This document shows positions 1 to 10,943 of a stretch of DNA of 44,170 bases, one piece after another. The translations under genes were made by a program, and so were the position numbers. This DNA is from an uncultured Bacteroides sp. (GTDB taxonomy: Bacteria > Bacteroidota > Bacteroidia > Bacteroidales > Bacteroidaceae). Position 1 is the stretch's first letter. Every line of letters starts with the position of its first letter. The stretch is from assembly GCA_947574505.1 (NCBI GenBank), contig CANPJW010000021.1, forward strand, positions 1 to 44,170, read 5' to 3'. Under the pieces are notes generated by a model. The model made no database searches. It saw only the letters and a program-made list of their open reading frames with translations, and was not told the origin of the DNA.

Positions 1-81
1 TTCTTGATTTTCATTTATCATGCGGTTTTGTTCGAGGCAAAGATAATGTAATTTCAACATAGGTGAAATAATTATGAATAA

Positions 82-1797
<1,716 letters not shown>

Positions 1798-1853
1798 GAT
1801 TCAGGTAGAGGGATTGTGTTCGGATTTCCCGCTTTTAATAAATATTAGTTATT

Positions 1854-1894
1854 GCCCCGCGAAGAAATATTAAACTTTGCGGGGCTCTTTTTTT
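1854..1894 (+). terminator. Rho-independent terminator after the GH97 gene
   Basis: A GCCCCGC/GCGGGGC stem (1854-1860 and 1879-1885), extended by GAAG/CTTT, is followed by a run of T. It lies 57 bases after the GH97 stop and before the purF promoter. Confidence 0.8.
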
Positions 1895-1914
1895 ATCAGA
1901 CGGATTCTTTTTTG

Positions 1915-1922
1915 TACTTTTG
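1915..1922 (+). promoter_or_regulatory. Bacteroides -7 promoter element for the purF-like gene
   Basis: TACTTTTG matches the Bacteroides primary sigma -7 consensus TAnnTTTG, 38 bases before the ATG at 1961. Confidence 0.6.
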
Positions 1923-1960
1923 CGCATCTTTTTTAAAACATCATCAATAAAGAGAACGAC

Positions 1961-3370
1961 ATGGGAGGTTTTTTCGGAACAGTCTCGAAAACTAGTTGCG
2001 TGACTGATTTATTCTACGGTACAGATTATAACTCACATCTGGGTACAAAGCGGGGAGGACTCGCGACATATAGTAAGGAAAAAGGGTTTATCCGTTCCAT
2101 TCATAATTTGGAAAGTACCTATTTCCGAACCAAGTTCGAAGGAGAACTGGACAAGTTTAAAGGAAACGCCGGTATCGGCATCATCAGTGACACAGACGCA
2201 CAACCTATCATTATCAACTCTCACCTCGGCCGCTTCGCCATTGTTACCGTCGCAAAAATAACCAATATCCAACAATTGGAAGACGAACTTCTCAGCCAGA
2301 ATATGCACTTCGCCGAACTTAGTTCGAGCAGTACCAATCAAACGGAACTTATCGCGCTGCTTATCATACAAGGCAGAAACTTTGTCGAAGGGGTCGAAAA
2401 TGTGTTCAAGCATATCAAAGGTTCTTGTTCCATGCTTATCCTGACGGAAGATGGAAGTATCATCGCTGCCCGCGACCAGTGGGGACGTACTCCGGTGGTA
2501 ATCGGCAAGAAAGACGGTGCTTATGCTGCGACAAGCGAATCGTCCAGTTTCCCGAATCTGGATTATGAGATTGAGAAATATCTGGGGCCGGGTGAAATTG
2601 TCCGTATATATGATGACCACATTGAGCAGCTTCGCAAACCGAATGAGGATATGCAGATTTGTTCGTTCCTGTGGGTGTACTACGGTTTCCCGACTTCCTG
2701 CTACGAAGGCAAGAATGTGGAAGAAGTCCGTTTTACAAGCGGATTGAAGATGGGGCAGATGGACAAATCCGAGGTCGATTGTGTCTGTGGTATCCCGGAT
2801 TCGGGAGTAGGTATGGCTTTAGGATATGCCGAAGGAAAAGGGGTGCCCTATCATCGCGCTATCTCGAAATACACGCCGACATGGCCCCGTAGTTTTACAC
2901 CCAGCAATCAGGAGTTGCGTTCGCTGGTTGCTAAGATGAAGTTGATTCCGAACCGTGCGATGCTTCAGGGAAAACGTCTGTTGTTCTGTGACGATTCAAT
3001 AGTCCGCGGTACGCAGCTACGTGACAATGTGAAGATTCTATATGATTATGGAGCAAAAGAGGTACATATGCGTATCGCCTGTCCGCCGTTGATTTATGCT
3101 TGTCCGTTTGTGGGATTCTCTGCTTCCAAGAATGCGTTGGAATTGATAACCCGCCGTATTATCAAGGAACTGGAGGGTGATGAAAATAAGAATTTGGAAA
3201 AATATGCCACTACCGGTTCGCCCGAATATGAAAAGATGGTCAGCATCATTGCCGAGCGTTTCGGACTGTCTTCCTTGAAGTTCAATACGCTCGAAACACT
3301 GATTGAAGCTATCGGATTGCCCAAATGTAAAGTGTGCACACACTGTTTTGACGGAAGCAGCCACTTTTAA
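1961..3370 (+). CDS. purF: Amidophosphoribosyltransferase (PurF family)
   Basis: Cytoplasmic enzyme of the first step of purine synthesis, transferring glutamine-derived ammonia to PRPP to give phosphoribosylamine. The N-terminal nucleophile cysteine appears to be Cys13 (SKTSCVTDLFYGTDYNSHLG), so a 12-residue propeptide would be removed, as in Bacillus-type PurF. The glutaminase half spans roughly residues 13-250. The phosphoribosyltransferase half carries the PRPP loop LLFCDDSIVRGTQLRDN at about residues 344-360. The C-terminal KVCTHCFDG has the CxxC spacing of the [4Fe-4S] ligands of the Bacillus enzyme, which suggests an oxygen-sensitive iron-sulfur form. The length of 469 is normal. It is a single gene between its own promoter and a strong terminator. 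The active-site surroundings differ from the classical C-G-V/I-F-G, so a Bacteroidetes-specific paralogue is possible. Confidence 0.88.
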   Translation: MGGFFGTVSKTSCVTDLFYGTDYNSHLGTKRGGLATYSKEKGFIRSIHNLESTYFRTKFEGELDKFKGNAGIGIISDTDAQPIIINSHLGRFAIVTVAKITNIQQLEDELLSQNMHFAELSSSSTNQTELIALLIIQGRNFVEGVENVFKHIKGSCSMLILTEDGSIIAARDQWGRTPVVIGKKDGAYAATSESSSFPNLDYEIEKYLGPGEIVRIYDDHIEQLRKPNEDMQICSFLWVYYGFPTSCYEGKNVEEVRFTSGLKMGQMDKSEVDCVCGIPDSGVGMALGYAEGKGVPYHRAISKYTPTWPRSFTPSNQELRSLVAKMKLIPNRAMLQGKRLLFCDDSIVRGTQLRDNVKILYDYGAKEVHMRIACPPLIYACPFVGFSASKNALELITRRIIKELEGDENKNLEKYATTGSPEYEKMVSIIAERFGLSSLKFNTLETLIEAIGLPKCKVCTHCFDGSSHF

Positions 3371-3388
3371 AAAAAAGATTATACAATA

Positions 3389-3431
3389 AAAAAGAGCCGT
3401 GAATTGCTTTGTAATTCACGGCTCTTTTTTT
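3389..3431 (+). terminator. Rho-independent terminator after purF
   Basis: A strong hairpin AAGAGCCGTGAATT ... AATTCACGGCTCTT is followed by a T run. The A run before the stem makes it potentially bidirectional. Confidence 0.85.
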
Positions 3432-3491
3432 ACCTTTACGGCATTGTAAACTATCAAATAGTAAGTAGTAAATCGTTAAATCGTAAATAAA

Positions 3492-4715
3492 ATGACTTTA
3501 GTAGACAGATTTTTAAAGTACGTGAGCTTCGATACACAATCTGATGAATCGACAGGGCTTACTCCCAGTACTCCGAAACAGATGGTATTCGCCGAATATC
3601 TGAAAGCGGAACTGGAATATTTGGGATTGGAGGATATTACTTTGGACGGACATGGCTATCTTTTTGCTACGCTTCCTGCCAATATAGATAAAGAAGTGCC
3701 GACTATCGGATTCATAGCCCATATGGATACAAGTCCTGATATGAGCGGCAAGGATGTGACTCCGCGCATCGTTGAAAAGTATGATGGTTCGGACATTGTG
3801 CTTTGTGCGGAAGAGGATATAGTCCTTTCTCCTGCGCAATTCCCGGAATTGCTGCAGCATAAGGGGGAAGACTTGATTGTAACCAATGGGAAGACTCTGC
3901 TCGGTGCTGATGACAAGGCTGGTATTGCAGAAATCGTATCGGCAGTGGTTTATCTGAAAGAGCATCCCGAAATCAAACATGGAAAGATTCGTGTCGGTTT
4001 CAATCCTGATGAGGAAATCGGCGAAGGCGCTCATAAATTCGATGTTGAGAAGTTCGGTTGTGAGTGGGGATATACAATGGATGGCGGTGAAGTGGGAGAA
4101 CTGGAGTTTGAGAACTTCAATGCTGCTGCCGCCAAGGTTATCTTTAAAGGGCGCAATGTGCATCCGGGTTATGCCAAGAATAAGATGATTAACTCTATCT
4201 ATCTTGCCAATCAATTTATCAACTTGCTTCCTGCACAGGAAAGGCCGGAACATACTACGGGATATGAGGGTTTCTATCATCTGATAGGAATTCAGGGTGA
4301 AGTGGAGCAAAGTACTGTTTCTTATATCATCCGTGACCATGACCGTGCTAAATTTGAAGACCGCAAGAAGGAGATGGAACGTCTGGTGGCTCAAATGAAC
4401 GAAGAATATGGCGAAGGTACGGTGACTCTTGAGTTACGCGACCAATATTATAATATGCGTGAGAAGATAGAACCGGTAATGCATATCATCGACACTGCTT
4501 TTGCCGCAATGGAAGCCGTTGGCGTGAAGCCGAACGTGAAACCGATTCGTGGTGGTACGGATGGCGCGCAACTTTCTTTCAAAGGGTTGCCTTGTCCGAA
4601 TATCTTTGCCGGCGGTTTGAATTTCCACGGACGCTACGAGTTTGTTCCTGTTCAGAACATGGAAAAGGCTATGAAAGTCATCGTGAAGATTGCCGAACTA
4701 GTCGCTTCCAAATAA
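3492..4715 (+). CDS. pepT: Peptidase T (tripeptide aminopeptidase, M20 family)
   Basis: Zinc-dependent cytoplasmic aminopeptidase that removes N-terminal residues from tripeptides. The M20 metal ligands are visible: IAHMDTSPD (His and Asp, about residues 78-80), LLGADDKAG (bridging Asp, about 141), [13 protein letters not shown] (catalytic Glu pair, about 174-175), YTMDGGE (Asp, about 197) and [15 protein letters not shown] (C-terminal His, about 380). The dimerisation domain lies at about residues 210-325. The length of 407 matches known PepT. It stands between the purF terminator and gcvT and is probably transcribed with gcvT, since only 76 AT-rich bases separate them and I see no terminator there. 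Confidence 0.95.
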   Translation: MTLVDRFLKYVSFDTQSDESTGLTPSTPKQMVFAEYLKAELEYLGLEDITLDGHGYLFATLPANIDKEVPTIGFIAHMDTSPDMSGKDVTPRIVEKYDGSDIVLCAEEDIVLSPAQFPELLQHKGEDLIVTNGKTLLGADDKAGIAEIVSAVVYLKEHPEIKHGKIRVGFNPDEEIGEGAHKFDVEKFGCEWGYTMDGGEVGELEFENFNAAAAKVIFKGRNVHPGYAKNKMINSIYLANQFINLLPAQERPEHTTGYEGFYHLIGIQGEVEQSTVSYIIRDHDRAKFEDRKKEMERLVAQMNEEYGEGTVTLELRDQYYNMREKIEPVMHIIDTAFAAMEAVGVKPNVKPIRGGTDGAQLSFKGLPCPNIFAGGLNFHGRYEFVPVQNMEKAMKVIVKIAELVASK

Positions 4716-4791
4716 AAAGTCTTGCTTGGACTGCTTCCTGATAGCACATAATACTTGATTCTTAATACTTGAAACTTAATACTTTAAAATA

Positions 4792-5877
4792 ATGAAAACC
4801 ACTCCGTTTACTGAGAAACATATAGCACTCGGTGCTAAGATGCATGAATTTGCAGGTTATAACATGCCTATTGAATACTCCGGTATCATTGACGAACATC
4901 TCACTGTTTGTCAGAATGTCGGTGTGTTCGACGTGTCCCATATGGGAGAATTTTGGGTGAAAGGGCCGAATGCGTTGGCTTTTCTTCAAAAAGTAACTTC
5001 CAATAATGTGGCGGCACTGACTCCGGGAAAGATACAATATACTTGTTTTCCTAATGAAGAAGGCGGTATCGTAGATGACTTGCTGGTATATCATTTTGAA
5101 CCGGGAAAATATATGTTAGTGGTCAATGCTGCCAACATGGAGAAAGACTGGAACTGGTGTGTTTCTCATAATACGGAAGGTGCGGAGTTGGAAAACTCTT
5201 CGGATAATATCGGGCAGCTTGCCGTACAGGGGCCGAAAGCGATTCTTGCTTTGCAGAAATTGACGGATATTGATTTGTCCGCTATTCCGTATTATACGTT
5301 CAAGGTAGGGAAGTTTGCGGGTGAAGAGAATGTAATTATCTCCAATACGGGTTATACCGGTGCGGGAGGTTTTGAGATTTACTTCTATCCGGATGCTGCC
5401 GATGCTATTTGGAGGGCTGTTTTCGAAGCGGGTGAGGAGTTTGGCATCAAGCCTATTGGTTTGGGAGCCCGTGACACGCTCCGGTTGGAAATGGGATTCT
5501 GCCTGTATGGTAATGACCTGGATGATACGACTTCTCCGATAGAAGCCGGATTGGGATGGATTACTAAGTTTGTAGAGGGTAAGGATTTCATTAACCGTCC
5601 TATGCTTGAAAAGCAGAAAGCGGAGGGGACTACCCGTAAGTTGGTTGGTTTTGAAATGATTGACCGCGGGATTCCCCGTCATGGCTACGAACTTGTTAGT
5701 CCGGAGGGGGAGAAGATTGGAGTAGTTACTTCTGGCACTATGTCGCCTACCCGTAAAATAGGTATCGGTATGGGGTATGTGAAGCCTGAATATAGTAAGG
5801 CGGGTACGGAAATCCGTATCGATATGCGCGGACGTAAATTAAAAGCGGTAGTAGTAAAACCACCTTTCAGAAAATAA
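4792..5877 (+). CDS. gcvT: Glycine cleavage system T protein (aminomethyltransferase)
   Basis: Tetrahydrofolate-dependent aminomethyltransferase of the glycine cleavage complex; it releases ammonia from the aminomethyl-lipoyl H protein and forms 5,10-methylene-THF. Family signatures are [30 protein letters not shown] at the N-terminus (the Asp of DVSHMGE is the conserved catalytic residue), [12 protein letters not shown] near residue 187, [21 protein letters not shown] near 223, and the C-terminal barrel with [11 protein letters not shown]. The length of 361 is standard. Other gcv genes are not in the window. It follows pepT on the same strand and ends before a hairpin at 5905-5933. Confidence 0.95.
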   Translation: MKTTPFTEKHIALGAKMHEFAGYNMPIEYSGIIDEHLTVCQNVGVFDVSHMGEFWVKGPNALAFLQKVTSNNVAALTPGKIQYTCFPNEEGGIVDDLLVYHFEPGKYMLVVNAANMEKDWNWCVSHNTEGAELENSSDNIGQLAVQGPKAILALQKLTDIDLSAIPYYTFKVGKFAGEENVIISNTGYTGAGGFEIYFYPDAADAIWRAVFEAGEEFGIKPIGLGARDTLRLEMGFCLYGNDLDDTTSPIEAGLGWITKFVEGKDFINRPMLEKQKAEGTTRKLVGFEMIDRGIPRHGYELVSPEGEKIGVVTSGTMSPTRKIGIGMGYVKPEYSKAGTEIRIDMRGRKLKAVVVKPPFRK

Positions 5878-5904
5878 GAGTTTAAATCAGTCTTGTCTGA
5901 TTAA

Positions 5905-5933
5905 GCCCCGGGTAAATTGACTTTATCCGGGGC
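5905..5933 (+). terminator. Hairpin after gcvT
   Basis: GCCCCGGGTAAA/TTTATCCGGGGC forms a stem with one mismatched pair. Only a weak T-rich tail follows, so it may act as a terminator or RNA stabiliser. Confidence 0.6.
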
Positions 5934-6000
5934 TGATTGGTTTTATGCGGGTTATTTAAAACATATTCGTTAATATGTTGTTTATACCATAGATTTATTA

Positions 6001-6008
6001 TAATTTTG
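6001..6008 (+). promoter_or_regulatory. Bacteroides -7 element before the KefB-like gene
   Basis: TAATTTTG matches TAnnTTTG, 21 bases upstream of the ATG at 6029. Confidence 0.5.
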
Positions 6009-6028
6009 TCAGCAAATATGATGAAATA

Positions 6029-8302
6029 ATGTCTCAATTACCTACCCTGATAGCTGACCTTGCACTGATATTGATATGTGCGGGTATTATGACTTTGTTG
6101 TTTAAGAAGTTGAAGCAACCTCTAGTCTTGGGATATGTGGTTGCCGGTTTCCTGGCGAGCCCGCATATGCCTTATACACCTTCCGTGATGGATGCTGCGA
6201 ATATCAAGACATGGGCGGATATAGGTGTTATCTTCCTGCTGTTTGCTCTTGGACTGGAATTTAGTTTTAAGAAGATTGTGAAAGTGGGCGGTTCTGCTAT
6301 TATTGCCGCTTGTACTATTATCTTCTGTATGATTTTGTTGGGAATAGGCGTTGGCATGGGCTTTGGCTGGCATCGGATGGACAGTCTGTTTCTGGGTGGT
6401 ATGATTGCGATGTCTTCCACTACCATTATTTATAAGGCATTCGATGATCTCGGATTAAGAAAAAAGCAATTCACCGGATTGGTGTTGAGTATCTTGATTT
6501 TGGAAGATATTCTTGCTATTGTGCTGATGGTAATGCTTTCTACTATGGCGGTAAGCCATAATTTTGAAGGTACGGAGATGTTGGAGAGTATCGGCAAACT
6601 GGCATTCTTCCTTATTTTGTGGTTTGTAGTCGGTATTTATCTGATTCCGGAATTCTTGAAACGTTGCCGTAAGCTGATGGGGGAGGAAACGTTGCTTATC
6701 GTATCTCTGGCGCTTTGCTTCGGTATGGTGGTAATGGCTGCCAATACGGGATTTTCTGCTGCATTCGGTGCATTTATCATGGGCTCTATTCTGGCGGAAA
6801 CGATTGAAGCGGAATCTATAGACCGGTTGGTGAAACCTGTAAAGGACCTTTTCGGAGCAATCTTTTTCGTTTCAGTGGGCATGATGGTGGATCCTGCAAT
6901 GATTTTGGAATATGCTGTGCCTATTATTGTCATTACTATGGCTGTCATTTTGGGGCAGTCCATATTCGGAACTTTTGGGGTGATGCTCTCTGGTAAACCG
7001 TTAAAGACGGCTATGCAATGCGGATTTAGTTTGACTCAGATTGGTGAATTCGCCTTTATTATAGCATCTCTGGGAGTCTCTTTGCATGTGACGAGTGACT
7101 TTTTGTATCCGATAGTGGTGGCAGTCTCTGTCATAACCACTTTTCTTACTCCTTATATGATTCGCCTTGCCGAACCTGCTTCTTCTTTTGTGGACGCCCA
7201 TCTTCCCGCTTCGTGGCAGAAACTCCTGATGCGCTACTCTTCCGGATCGCAGACTGTGCTCAACCATGAGAATTTGTGGAAGAAGCTGATATTGGCGATG
7301 GTACGTATTACGGTGGTTTACTCTATTGTCAGTATATCGATTATCGCGCTTTCTTTCCGCTTTGTCGTGCCTTTCTTTAAGGAGAATTTGCCGCATTTTT
7401 GGGCATCATTGCTGGGGGTGGTATTTATCATTCTTTGTATCGCTCCTTTCTTGCGGGCTATTATGGTGAAGAAAAACCATTCGGTGGAATTTATGACATT
7501 GTGGCATGATAGCCGGACTAACCGGGCTCCTTTGGTATCGACAATCGTTATACGTATTATGATAGCGGCGCTTTTTGTTATCTTTGTCATTTCCGGTTTG
7601 TTCAAAGCGTCTATCGGATTGGTTATCGGAGTTGCTGTCCTTGTTGTGTTGTTGATGGTATGGTCGCGCCGTTTGAAAAAGCAATCCATATTGATTGAAC
7701 GCCGTTTTTTTCAGAATCTTCGTTCCAGAGATATGCGTGCGGAATACTTGGGGGAGAAGAAACCGGAATATGCCGGACGTTTGTTGTCGCATGACCTGCA
7801 TCTGGCGGATATGGAAATTCCGGGAGAATCCAACTGGGCGGGAAAGACATTGATGGAATTAAATTTGGGGAAGAAGTTTGGCGTCCATGTCGCTTCCATT
7901 CTCCGAGGTAAAAGGCGGATTAATATACCGGGTGGTTCTGTCCGCCTGTTCCCGATGGACAAGATACAGATGATAGGAACGGACGAGCAACTGAGTGTAT
8001 TCAATGAAGCTATGCAGAATGGAGCCAAGATAGATTGGGAGATATATGAAAAGAGTGAAATGACTTTGAAGCAGTTTATCATTGATAGTGATTCTGTTTT
8101 CTTGGGCAAAACACTCCGTGAATCGGGAATCCGGGATAAATACCATTGTATGATAGCCGGTGTGGAAAGCGAAGACGGGTCATTGATGGTTCCCGACGTA
8201 AATATACCGCTCAAAGAAGGTGATGTGGTATGGGCGGTAGGAGAAAAAGAGGATGTATACCAATTAGTCAATCAAAAAAAAGAAAAAGTACAAGCCGGAT
8301 AA
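6029..8302 (+). CDS. KefB-type monovalent cation:proton antiporter (CPA2) with two TrkA-C domains
   Basis: Inner-membrane cation/proton antiporter of the CPA2 family, likely exchanging K+ or Na+ for H+. Residues 1-385 form the Na+/H+ exchanger domain with about 12 hydrophobic helices, including LFALGLEFSFKK, LILEDILAIVLM (the ion-binding Asp region) and GFSAAFGAFIMGSILAE. A further hydrophobic block follows at about residues 425-555. The cytoplasmic tail holds two RCK_C/TrkA-C-like units: one around GKKFGVHVASILRG to DKIQMIGTDEQL (about 610-665) and one around DSVFLGKTLRESGI to EGDVVWAVGEKEDV (about 690-745). No nucleotide-binding TrkA-N Rossmann motif is visible, so it differs from Escherichia KefB/KefC. 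The length of 757 is usual for Bacteroides homologues. It is probably monocistronic; the HIT gene downstream has its own promoter. Confidence 0.85.
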   Translation: MSQLPTLIADLALILICAGIMTLLFKKLKQPLVLGYVVAGFLASPHMPYTPSVMDAANIKTWADIGVIFLLFALGLEFSFKKIVKVGGSAIIAACTIIFCMILLGIGVGMGFGWHRMDSLFLGGMIAMSSTTIIYKAFDDLGLRKKQFTGLVLSILILEDILAIVLMVMLSTMAVSHNFEGTEMLESIGKLAFFLILWFVVGIYLIPEFLKRCRKLMGEETLLIVSLALCFGMVVMAANTGFSAAFGAFIMGSILAETIEAESIDRLVKPVKDLFGAIFFVSVGMMVDPAMILEYAVPIIVITMAVILGQSIFGTFGVMLSGKPLKTAMQCGFSLTQIGEFAFIIASLGVSLHVTSDFLYPIVVAVSVITTFLTPYMIRLAEPASSFVDAHLPASWQKLLMRYSSGSQTVLNHENLWKKLILAMVRITVVYSIVSISIIALSFRFVVPFFKENLPHFWASLLGVVFIILCIAPFLRAIMVKKNHSVEFMTLWHDSRTNRAPLVSTIVIRIMIAALFVIFVISGLFKASIGLVIGVAVLVVLLMVWSRRLKKQSILIERRFFQNLRSRDMRAEYLGEKKPEYAGRLLSHDLHLADMEIPGESNWAGKTLMELNLGKKFGVHVASILRGKRRINIPGGSVRLFPMDKIQMIGTDEQLSVFNEAMQNGAKIDWEIYEKSEMTLKQFIIDSDSVFLGKTLRESGIRDKYHCMIAGVESEDGSLMVPDVNIPLKEGDVVWAVGEKEDVYQLVNQKKEKVQAG

Positions 8303-8314
8303 AAATGGATTCCT

Positions 8315-8322
8315 TATTTTTG
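8315..8322 (+). promoter_or_regulatory. Bacteroides -7 element before the HIT gene
   Basis: TATTTTTG matches TAnnTTTG, 33 bases before the ATG at 8355. Confidence 0.5.
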
Positions 8323-8354
8323 CAGCGATAAAAACTTAAAATTATAATAATATC

Positions 8355-8780
8355 ATGAAGAGCGATCCGAAAGAATGTCTGTATTGCCAGAATAATGAAA
8401 CGCTGCATAATCTGATGATTGAGATTGCGCAGCTGAGCGTATCACGTGTATTCCTGTTTAAGGAACAAACATATCGTGGACGTTGCCTTGTGGCATACAA
8501 AGATCATGTGAATGATTTGAATGAATTGAGTGATGAAGACCGTAATGCTTTTATGTTTGACGTAGCACGCGTTACCCGTGCCATGCAGAAGGCTTTCCAG
8601 CCGGAAAAGATAAATTATGGCGCTTACTCAGATAAACTGTCTCATTTGCACTTCCATTTAGCGCCTAAATATGTGGATGGTCCTGATTATGGAGGTGTAT
8701 TCCAAATGAACCCAGGGAAGGTTTATCTGACTGATGTGGAATATCAGGAGTTGATTGATGCTGTAAAAGCAAATCTATAA
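8355..8780 (+). CDS. HIT family protein (histidine triad nucleotide hydrolase/transferase)
   Basis: A 141-residue protein of the histidine-triad superfamily, which hydrolyses or transfers nucleotidyl groups from small nucleotides. The triad appears as LSHLHFHLAPKY near residues 95-106 (His-x-His-x-His). An N-terminal ECLYCQN pair of cysteines resembles the zinc-binding CxxC of many bacterial HIT proteins, although the second ligand pair is not obvious. The middle region GRCLVAYKDHVNDLNELSDEDRNAF is also typical of the family. The substrate cannot be told from sequence. The gene has its own promoter and converges on the S4 gene across a long perfect inverted repeat. Confidence 0.85.
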   Translation: MKSDPKECLYCQNNETLHNLMIEIAQLSVSRVFLFKEQTYRGRCLVAYKDHVNDLNELSDEDRNAFMFDVARVTRAMQKAFQPEKINYGAYSDKLSHLHFHLAPKYVDGPDYGGVFQMNPGKVYLTDVEYQELIDAVKANL

Positions 8781-8791
8781 ACAGCAATTTA

Positions 8792-8806
8792 CCGGCGTAG
8801 CGCCGG
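8792..8806 (+). terminator. GC-rich hairpin downstream of the HIT gene
   Basis: CCGGCG TAG CGCCGG forms a six-pair hairpin 11 bases after the stop. No T tract follows, so termination is uncertain. Confidence 0.35.
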
Positions 8807-8846
8807 AGCAAGGTTTCCCTGCGGGATGTTGTCATTTTTAGGAGCT

Positions 8847-8963
8847 CACCACGGATTACACAGATTCACACAGATTAAATAAATATGTAATCAGTACCCT
8901 AATTCACTATGGGGATTCAACGAAAATGAAAATAATCTGTGTGAATCTGTGTAATCCGTGGTG
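8847..8963. repeat. Perfect 31-bp inverted repeat between convergent genes
   Basis: Arms at 8847-8877 and 8933-8963 are exact reverse complements, beginning CACCACGGATTACACAGATT and separated by 55 bases. The arms are built from ACAGATT-type sub-repeats. The element lies between the convergent HIT and S4 genes, where it could act as a bidirectional terminator or be a dispersed intergenic repeat. I see no second full copy in the window; a related CAGATTAAT-rich palindrome occurs at 10121-10185. Confidence 0.85.
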
Positions 8964-8982
8964 CCTCTTAAATTCCTATTTA

Positions 8983-9405
8983 TTATTCTTCACTGTCGAA
9001 ATCGAAATCAAAGTCGAAATCATCCATGAATTCCGGAGTTGTAAATTCTTCCAGTTCCCGGCGGTCTTTTTTGGTCGGTCGTCCGGTTCCACGTGCACGA
9101 TCTATGAATCCGCTGATTTTACTCATTTCAAGCAGTTCGTATTGATCGGGAGTAGTTACGTTTTCCATCATTTCCGATACAAGTTTGGCACCCACACGCT
9201 TTTCTATAGTTTGCAATACCTTGAATGAATAAGTGATGGGTGGTTTCTTCACCTGAATAACATCTCCCGGTTTTATCATACGGGCAGCTTTGGCTAGAGA
9301 ACCGTTGATGGTAATACGTCCTTTTTTGCAGGCTTCTGCTGCAATTGTACGTGTCTTGAAGATGCGGACAGCCCACATCCATTTATCTATTCTTGCTTCG
9401 GCCAT
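8983..9405 (-). CDS. S4-domain RNA-binding protein (Hsp15-like)
   Basis: Small RNA-binding protein of the S4/Hsp15 family, which in E. coli helps recycle stalled 50S subunits carrying nascent chains. The S4 fold occupies about residues 5-65: RIDKWMWAVRIFKTRTIAAEACKKGRITING then MIKPGDVIQVKKP. A second conserved stretch RARGTGRPTKKDRRELEEF near residues 105-123 is typical of these proteins. The C-terminus is strongly acidic with alternating D and F (DDFDFDFDFDSEE), an unusual tail that may interact with basic partners. The length is 140. It leads towards no other reverse gene, and pth lies 108 bases upstream. Confidence 0.88.
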   Translation of the reverse strand: MAEARIDKWMWAVRIFKTRTIAAEACKKGRITINGSLAKAARMIKPGDVIQVKKPPITYSFKVLQTIEKRVGAKLVSEMMENVTTPDQYELLEMSKISGFIDRARGTGRPTKKDRRELEEFTTPEFMDDFDFDFDFDSEE

Positions 9406-9513
9406 TTTAGTTAGTTATTTAGTGATAAATAATTCTTTGGTTAGTATTAGTTGACCTTGTCATTTATTGCTAACCATTTATTGTCATCTTTATTTTTTAG
9501 GGGGACTAGTCCA

Positions 9514-10083
9514 TTATTTCTTATTAAACTGGTTCATTGTGATGTTAATGCCAGCGAGGCAGAAACTTTTTATAATTTCTCCTGCTGTCTCTAATCTTTC
9601 ATCCATTGTTTTCCAGTCTTCGTCAGTAAAATGTCCGAGTACATAATCAATCTGTCCGCCGCGTGGAAAATCGTTTCCGATACCAAAGCGTAAACGGGCA
9701 TAATTCTGAGTACCCAAAGTGGCGGCGATATTCTTTAGCCCATTGTGTCCGGCATCACTCCCTTTTCCTTTCAGGCGTAAAGTTCCAAAGGGAAGAGCCA
9801 GATCATCTACTACGATCAGTACATTTTCCAAAGGAATATTTTCTTTCTGCATCCAATAGCGAACAGCCAATCCGCTCAAGTTCATAAAAGTCGACGGTTT
9901 AAGCAGTATCAACTGTCGTCCTTTGACAGAGAAACTGGTGGTGAATCCGTAACGCCCGTCAATGAAAGGCGGCGCATTATTGGTTCTAGCCAATGCCTCT
10001 ACCGTCATGAATCCGATATTGTGTCGGGTTTCGTGATATTCGGGACCAATGTTTCCCAGTCCGACAATTAAATATTTTATCAT
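9514..10083 (-). CDS. pth: Peptidyl-tRNA hydrolase
   Basis: Cytoplasmic esterase that frees tRNA from peptidyl-tRNA dropped off the ribosome. The protein starts [16 protein letters not shown], giving 189 residues, the normal length. An upstream in-frame ATG at 10173 would add 30 residues lacking family similarity and running through a palindrome, so the 10083 start is chosen. Signature residues are the Asn of GLGNIG, the catalytic His of ETRHNIGF (about residue 20), FMNLSG with the substrate-contacting Asn (about residues 65-70), the Asp of [10 protein letters not shown] (about 93) and [12 protein letters not shown] (about 105-116). It lies downstream of the L25/Ctc gene, a pairing widely conserved in bacteria, so cotranscription is likely. 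Confidence 0.96.
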   Translation of the reverse strand: MIKYLIVGLGNIGPEYHETRHNIGFMTVEALARTNNAPPFIDGRYGFTTSFSVKGRQLILLKPSTFMNLSGLAVRYWMQKENIPLENVLIVVDDLALPFGTLRLKGKGSDAGHNGLKNIAATLGTQNYARLRFGIGNDFPRGGQIDYVLGHFTDEDWKTMDERLETAGEIIKSFCLAGINITMNQFNKK

Positions 10084-10120
10084 CGTTTTTCTGTAAAACA
10101 GTTCATTAATATAGAAAGCG

Positions 10121-10185
10121 AAACGCAGATTAATACAAATTAATGCAGACTGAACATCTGCTTTAATCTGCATTAATCTGCGTTT
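10121..10185. repeat. Palindromic intergenic element between rplY and pth
   Basis: Outer arms AAACGCAGATTAAT (10121-10134) and ATTAATCTGCGTTT (10172-10185) are perfect complements. Inner ATTAATGCAGA and TCTGCATTAAT-like segments also pair. It lies in the rplY-pth spacer and could form an RNA hairpin in the joint transcript. The same AGATTAAT/CAGATT words appear in the larger repeat at 8847-8963. Confidence 0.7.
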
Positions 10186-10216
10186 GAAGTATATCTCTTT
10201 ACAGGGATAATCTCAA

Positions 10217-10807
10217 TTACTTACCAGCGGCTGCTGCTGCACCTCTTGCTGCACGAGTCAACTTAACAGCACATACAACGGCTTCTTTAGCACTGATCAG
10301 TTCAAGACCTTCGTAGCTCAGTTCGCCAACTTTAACAGTCTTACCCAATCCCAAGTGAGAAACGTTAACTATCAGTCTTTCAGGAATTACATTGAACAAA
10401 GCTTTCACTTTGATCTTACGCATCTGTAATGCCAATTTACCACCGGCTTTAACACCTTCTGCAAGGCCTTCCAACTGTACAGGAACTTCCATTACGATAG
10501 GTTTAGCTTCATCAATCTGATAGAAGTCAACGTGCAGGATAGTATCTTTTACCGGGTGGAACTGAATGTCTTTCAAGATAGCGTTTACTTTTTTGCCATC
10601 GATATCCAGGTCTACTACGTAGATGTGCGGAGTATAAACCAGGTTGCGAAGTCCTTCGTTTGTTACAGTGAAGTGAACAACTTCATTACCACCATACAAT
10701 ACGCACGGTACACCACCGTTCTTACGGATTACTTTCAAAGCTCTTGCTTGTTCTGAAGAGCGTTCTGCAATAGTTCTTGCAGTTCCTTTTACTTCAATTG
10801 ATTTCAT
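10217..10807 (-). CDS. rplY: 50S ribosomal protein L25 / general stress protein Ctc
   Basis: Ribosomal protein binding 5S rRNA in the large subunit. It has the longer, two-domain Ctc form (196 residues) rather than the short E. coli L25. The N-terminal 5S-binding domain runs from MKSIEVKGTARTIAERSS through NGGVPCVLYGG to about residue 95 (ILKDIQFHPVKDTILHVDFYQ). The C-terminal TL5/Ctc domain covers about 100-185 (VPVQLEGLAEGVKAGGKL, RLIVNVSHLGLG). The end is an alanine/arginine-rich tail. It is upstream of pth on the same strand, the usual arrangement. Confidence 0.94.
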   Translation of the reverse strand: MKSIEVKGTARTIAERSSEQARALKVIRKNGGVPCVLYGGNEVVHFTVTNEGLRNLVYTPHIYVVDLDIDGKKVNAILKDIQFHPVKDTILHVDFYQIDEAKPIVMEVPVQLEGLAEGVKAGGKLALQMRKIKVKALFNVIPERLIVNVSHLGLGKTVKVGELSYEGLELISAKEAVVCAVKLTRAARGAAAAAGK

Positions 10808-10943
10808 TTCTTAAAAAAAATGTGTTACTCTAAATTAAGTTAGTTTGCTTAATTCACCATCACACGATGTGGATTATCACACGATGTTGCAAAAAGCGGT
10901 GCAAAAGTACGTCTTTTTTTTGAATAATCAAAGAGTTACTTTC

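Noticed and set aside
3513..4394. 293-codon reverse frame opposite pepT
   Set aside because: It lies fully inside pepT, which has all M20 ligands; no family motif is seen in the reverse frame.
6122..8271. Several long reverse-strand frames opposite the KefB-like gene
   Set aside because: They have the low-complexity, I/S/N-rich look of antisense shadows and lie wholly within a recognised gene.
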